From: Cranoglanis bouderius
Lineage: Eukaryota; Chordata; Actinopteri; Siluriformes; Cranoglanididae
Assembly: GCA_023630585.1 (NCBI GenBank)
Contig: CM042562.1
Coordinates: 3,543,684 to 3,607,683 of the forward strand
Reading direction: 5' to 3'
DNA length: 64,000 bases
Shown: one piece after another, positions 26,601 to 32,800 of the stretch
How positions within the stretch are numbered: position 1 is the stretch's first letter
Layout of the letters: every line of letters begins with the position of its first letter
Translations under genes and position numbers: made by a program
The notes under the pieces: model-generated
What the model was told of the DNA's origin: nothing
What the model saw: the letters and a program-made list of their open reading frames with translations, nothing else
Database searches by the model: none

Positions 26601-29600
26601 GTCTGATCTTCATAAAACGTTTGTGGAAGTGTAGAATGGCATGAACAAAGGAGATTTCTGAGGACCTCAGAAAAAGCGTTGTTGATGCTCATCAGGCTGG
26701 AAAAGATTACAAAACCATCTCTAAAGAGTGTGGACTCCACCAATCCACAGTCAGACAGATTGTGTACAAATGGAGGAAATTCAAGACCATTGTTAACCTC
26801 CCCAGGAGTGGTTGACCACCAAAGATCACTCCAAAAACAAGACGTGTAATAGTCCATGAGGTCACAAAGGAACCCAGGGTTGGCACATTGGCTAATGTTA
26901 ATTTTCATGAGTCCACCATCACGAGAACACTGAACAACAATGGTGTGCCTGGCAGGATTGCAAGGAGAAAGCCACTGCTCTCCAAAAAGAACATTGCTGC
27001 CCCTCTGCAGTTTGCTAGAGATAACATGGACAAGCCAGAAGGCTATTGGAAAAATGTTTTGTGGACGGATGAAGCCAAAATAGTCATTTTGGTCGAATGA
27101 GAAGCATTATGTTTGGAGAAAGGAAAACACTGCATTTCAGCATAAGAACCTTAGCCCATCTGTGAAACATGGTGGTGGTAGTATCATGGTTTGGGCCTGT
27201 TTTGCTGCATCTGGGCCAGGATGACTTGCCATCATTGATGGAACAATGAATTCTGAATTATACCAGTGAACTCTAAAGGGAAATGACAGGACATCTATCC
27301 ATGAATTGAATCTCAAGAGAAAGTGGATCATGCAGCACACCAGATACTGAAAGCAAAGGTTCACATACTTTTGCCATTCACAGATATGTAATATTGGATC
27401 ATTTTCTTCAAAAAAAAAAAGTAACCAAGTATAATATTTAGTCTCATTTGTTTAAATGGGTTCTCTTTATCTACTTTTAGGACTTTTGTGAAAATCTATT
27501 GATGCTTTTTTTTTTCCTTGTCAGTTTTTTGATCATATCTTTGTTTATGCTTATGAATACATACATTTTTGTTCAAATTTATGAGTACAAACTCAAAAGA
27601 CACTACTGATCTACACATTTTGTGTAAACTCTAGAGACTGTTGTGTTGTGTGTTAAAATCCCAGTAGATCAGTAGTTTCTGAAATACTCAAACAATGCCA
27701 CAGTTACAGTCACAGATATCATACTTTTTTACCCATTCTGATGTTTGATGTGAAGGTTAACTGAAGCTCTTGACCTGTACCTGCAAGATTTTACCCATTG
27801 TGCTGCTGCCACATGATTGAATGATTGCATAACTGCATAAATGAGCAGATGTACAGGTTCCTATTAAAGTAGATGACGAGTGTATGTACTGGAAGTATAT
27901 CAAATAATAAAAATAATGGTGTATGAATAATTATTTTCCCCTCCCTGTATATACTTACCATGGAATATATTCAGGTTCGATGAGATAAGTCAGGAAATTT
28001 AATTTCAAAAGATATGTCAGTATATAAACTGGGACAGGGACAGTTTTTATCATTCATCATTCAGACTTGCTCTATGCAGGTGTTTAATTTCTATTCAGAT
28101 CATTAAAATTACACATGTGTAGATCCCTCAAGATGGGAGTTTGTCAGTTGTGTCTAGACGGCTACCGTTAAAGACAAGCTTAATCCTGGAAATAATTGGA
28201 GGACAGAAAATTTGAACAGATATGTCAAATATGATATGATTCAGCATAGATGCAAGAGGCAGTTTAAAAACAGTTTAGACAGATAGGATAATAATTAAAT
28301 GAGAAGAAGGCAAAGATTCAGATAACAATCTAATAAATATCTAATAATAGTCTGAAAGTGGTTCTCAGAGTGGGGTCTGGGGATGCCTAGGGTTTTGTAA
28401 AACATAGCTAGGGTCTGTGATGTTCAGCATTTTGTTACAGTGATGTAAATCACAACCCACTATTATTATATTTATAATATTGTACAAATCAATGTACCAA
28501 ATAAAATTAGGTATTTTAGATAAGTAAGAAGAAGAAGAAGAATTAGATCTACTATATTAAATATCACCATTGAATGGTATTTCATAACTTTATGAGCATA
28601 TTTACAGCCCCAAACATGTTTCAGGGTGAAACATTGCGGTAAAACACATCAGAACATTAGTAGTCATTGCCACAAGAGTTAACCTTCTATCAGTACTTCT
28701 ATTCGTATACAGTAGAATATCAAATGAATTGGTCTTGAATATATTTAATTAATCTTGCCTTGGTTTGGTTTAAAGAACAAGTTTGACTGGAAGCTCTTGG
28801 GTTTCCTAAGCATCCGCTCAGCTCTCTCTCTATTCTCTGGCCATGTCCCACCAGCCCGGTCTGTGTCCAATCCAGTAGAGTAGTCCTGCTCCCTGTTACT
28901 TTTCTGTCTGGGTTTCTCATCTCTGTCCCTGTCCTTTGCCACATGTGGACAGCTCTACCCTGTCTTACTCTGGGTGGTTCTGTCCTTATCATTTTTATGT
29001 GTCAGTATATGTGTATGGTTATGTTCCAGCTCCATGATTTTATCATAGCTTTGTTGATGTCTTGACTTGTATTTTGTAATCATGTTTCCCCACAACACCA
29101 TGTCCCTGACTTCTTTTTAAAAGCATACGGGTTGGCTTCTCATGTCTGCTAGCTACAGTAGTAAAGGCTCTATATGTGGCTTTGGAAGGGAGGAGCCTGG
29201 TGGGCGTTATTACCCAATAATGAATTTCTAATTTTTTTGGAGGGAGGAAAAAAAAAACCCAAAGCAACACATTGCCATCCACAGAGAAGACAGTCACTCA
29301 ATAGTAAACAGCACAAAGCTAATGTTGACCACAGCAGGTCATTAAGCTCAGTCTCCTCCCTATAGCCAGTGTGCCTTTCATTTCAGTGTGCTAAACTGTC
29401 CTGTAGGTACTGTGTATATGTTTGTAAGGGAGGTGCACCGGTTCTCATATCCCTGGCTCGAGCTCGCCTTATAGCTCTGCTTACGATGCTTTTCTCTGCC
29501 CCTCAGAATGCAGATCCTCCAGAACCCTCAACAGAGACCGTGCAGCCACATGAACATCTGGAAGAGCACCTACTATGTGTGAAGAAGATTTCAGTGGGGC

Positions 29601-29774
29601 GTGCACACTCCTTACCCAATGACAGCTACATGTTCCTGCCCCACCAGCCCATCCCGTCCTCAACAACCCTCATGACCTCAGCTCAGCAGACTCAGTCAGG
29701 TGCAGCACATGCACAGCTAACCCAGCAACTATTTAGCATAGAACACTACCACATGACAGCAGTGATGTAAGATC

Positions 29775-29845
<71 letters not shown>

Positions 29846-32800
29846 CATAGATCGATAGACAATATTTACATAATAAAACATAATTAAATATTAGAAATAT
29901 CTAATATTTAAAATAGACACAGCAATGCTGATGTCTAGCTAATGTTACATAAAAACAACAACTGGTATTTTTATCTAGTAAACAAAGTGGCAAACCATGA
30001 GTGCATTCATGTTGGAGTAATGACTTTTCCTGTCCTCCCTAATTCTGCCACATGATGTAGATTAGTTTATACTAGCCGTTTAGCTAGCATTAGCAGTGAA
30101 AATTCTAAGCATTTATTTCAGAAATTACACAAGTCTGACTCATTTTAGCCAGCTAGCTCTTTCATCAGTTATGATTTAAGATTATGAACTTTTAAGATAA
30201 AGAACATTTATTATGAGCTAAAATCCTCTTTAGAAATTATGTCAGATTAGCTCATCTAGCTAATTTGCTTTAGCAGTGTAGATTATAAATGCTTATGAAT
30301 ATGACCTTAAAATTCTCTTTCCGGTTATCTCATGTTTAAGAGCCAGCATGTCAGTGAAGATTATGAAAACGTATGGTATAGTTTTTCCAGGAAATCATCA
30401 CAGAACTCTGGCTTATTAAAGCTCACTAACAAAAAAAAGTTGAGAAAATATTGTGTACATATGAATGCCAATGACTTTCTCCTTCCTACATAAATGCTTC
30501 CATTCATGAACTCACTATCGTCCAGAGTTGTGCATCCAGACTGAGATCCTGTGAGAGTGGGAAGTGTAGTTTAGATATGAAAACTGTGTGACAAATAGTG
30601 GCCATTTCAAGCATATTGGATACAGTGTGGTGCTCATGACGTGTTCACTGTGTTTATTCATATAATTTTCGCTATCTGCTTTATCCCAGTCAGGGTTGCT
30701 GTGGTTTAAAGGATTTATTTCTTTATATTTTGAGGAAAGTCGGTTATTGCAGTTGTAAGCAGAACTGCTGCAGCAGCCAGGATTGGTCAGAATTACGTCG
30801 GGAGTGGGTGGGAATGGAATTAAAAAAACAAAAAAATTGTATTTAATTTTTTTTTAAGAAAATGTCCCATACTCATACGGAGCCCCTGAAGTGACCTGTG
30901 CATAAAAAAAAACAAAAAAAACACAGAGACTTGCGTGCGCACGAGAAACTTTCCCGTGCGCACACGAAGAGTTTTTTGTGCGCACGCTTTACAGTTTCCG
31001 GGGTGTATATAGCTGTCTTCCGTTTGCGTTATGTCGCTCTGTGATTACATACCTATGTCGGGAAGCAAGGACAGAAGTAATGTATATGTATTGAAGGCCA
31101 ACTTTAAAATATATCTCTATAAATTCATGCGCATCCATGCTGTCGGGTTTTTAATTTTTTATTTTTTTTTAATTTTTATTATTATTATTTTTTATTGAAT
31201 GCTGGAAAAAAACAATAACAATTGTCATCATTGTCAACTCATAACAATACAACAACAGTCCAGGGTCATTCAGTCTTTCAGTCCAGAGGAAGTGCCAAGT
31301 CCTTCAGCAAAGCCACTGTTCTTATTGCTTTAAAGTTTGTAGAAAACTCAATAGTTTTTTTTGAGATTTCAAGTTTGAATCTTAAAAAAAGAGGTTTGCA
31401 TTTAGAAAATTTACATTTATGAATATGATATTTAGCTAACAGGAAAATAAGGTTCATGAAATAAGTATCATCTTTTTTTTCACTTTCATAAAAACCAAAA
31501 ATTACATTTCTATAAGTAAACTCAAAATTAGGATTAACATAACATTTGATAAAATCAAGAATGTCACACCAAAATGTTGTAGTGTAAGAGCAATTCCAGA
31601 ATAAATGTAAAGAGGTTTCAGGGTTTTCTAAACAGAAAGAACAGTTGGTATTAATATCATTCTTAAGTCTTTTAAGAGAGCACTTATCCGGGTAAATTAA
31701 CTTGAATGCAATTTCCTTCATTTTGTTAGTAATTAAATATTTGTGAGGTAATGCCCAAACTTTCTTCCAGGGAATATCAGTTACAAAACCATTCCAATAA
31801 GAGATTACATAAGGCACAGAAATAGACTCCATCTGAAACAAAACTCTGATTTTCTTAATGTTTTTTGACTTAGATGATGAAAGGCACTGTTTTCCAACAA
31901 ATGTTTTACAAAGATCCACTGAGTGACAGATGATTGGAAAGGAAAGACCTCTAAAAAGCATGAGAACTCCATGTGGCACTGCATCAGCAACAACTGCAAA
32001 CTCTTTTGGACTAACAGGAATTCCATGCTTAACTAAAAACTCAGAGTAATTACAGATTGAACCATTTTGCTTGAAGTTGAGACACAAAAATAATACCATT
32101 TTTAAACCAATTTTCAAAAAAAAGTGATTTGTGTTTATACAGTAGATTCTTATTATTCCAGATTAGATACGAGTGAGGTGTAACATTGTGTTTAAAAATG
32201 AGGGACCAAGCTAATAACATTTGCCTATGAAAAAGAGATAATTTGACAGGGATTTTCATGATGTTATAGTTACAGATTAATAAGAAACTTAAATCACCTA
32301 GTTTGGAAAAAACAACATTAGGGATCAGATTCCATGCTCCGGGTTTGTTTACGTGTAAATGAACGATGGCAATGACGCAAACGGAGGAGAGCTATACACA
32401 CACCGGAAACTGTAACGCGTGCGCACGAGAAACTTTTCCAACAAATGTTTTACAAAGATAAGTTTCTTGTGCTCACACGAAAAGTCTCTGTGATTTTTTT
32501 TTTTTTTTGCACAAGTCACTTCAGGGGCTCAGTATACTCACATCTTTAATGTGGGTCCCCATTTCAGTATGGTTTTTGTCAGAACCTTTATATTGCTATA
32601 AGAATAACACTGTATGTTTGGTATTGGACATTTTACATATTCAATATGTCATAATATATTCCATGTGCCTTAAATTATTTCATGCTAAAAGTTATGGGAG
32701 TTCCTGAATATTTGTCACATTAAATTGTATCTCCATTCACAGGCTCCATTAGCTCTGTACAGTCTCAGACAGAGGAGCCCGCACAGCACCTGACTGTACC

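Larger units (their letters stand above)
25548..27947 (-). mobile_element. decayed Tc1-like transposon hosting two later insertions
   Basis: Left end CAGTGAGTATTCAGACACTA and right end, read on the minus strand, CAGGGAGGGGAAAATAATTA align through the shared ATATACTTCCAGT. TA flanks both ends. A second inverted pair (GTACTTATAAATATGAACAA at about 25641 against the mirror near 27570) extends the arms. On the minus strand 26110-25840 are transposase remnants around the second catalytic Asp and the glycine-rich HHDMG region. The elements at 26278-27515 and 27625-27887 lie inside it. Confidence 0.8.
30876..32534. mobile_element. palindromic non-autonomous DNA element split by an L1
   Basis: Left arm TACGGAGCCCCTGAAGTGAC and right arm ending GTCACTTCAGGGGCTCAGTA are inverted copies that stay similar for over 150 bp (CACAGAGACTT, GCGTGCGCACGAGAAACTTT, CGGAAACTGTAA). 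TACTCA flanks both sides exactly (30870-30875 and 32535-32540), a 6-bp target duplication. The centre was entered by an L1 fragment (31151-32330), leaving arms of about 255 and 190 bp. No transposase. Superfamily not assigned; the duplication length would fit some hAT groups. Confidence 0.8.

Noticed and set aside
31278..32117. 279-codon minus-strand frame as a host gene
   Set aside because: The zinc knuckle, A-rich tail and flanking duplication show it is the end of an L1-like ORF2.
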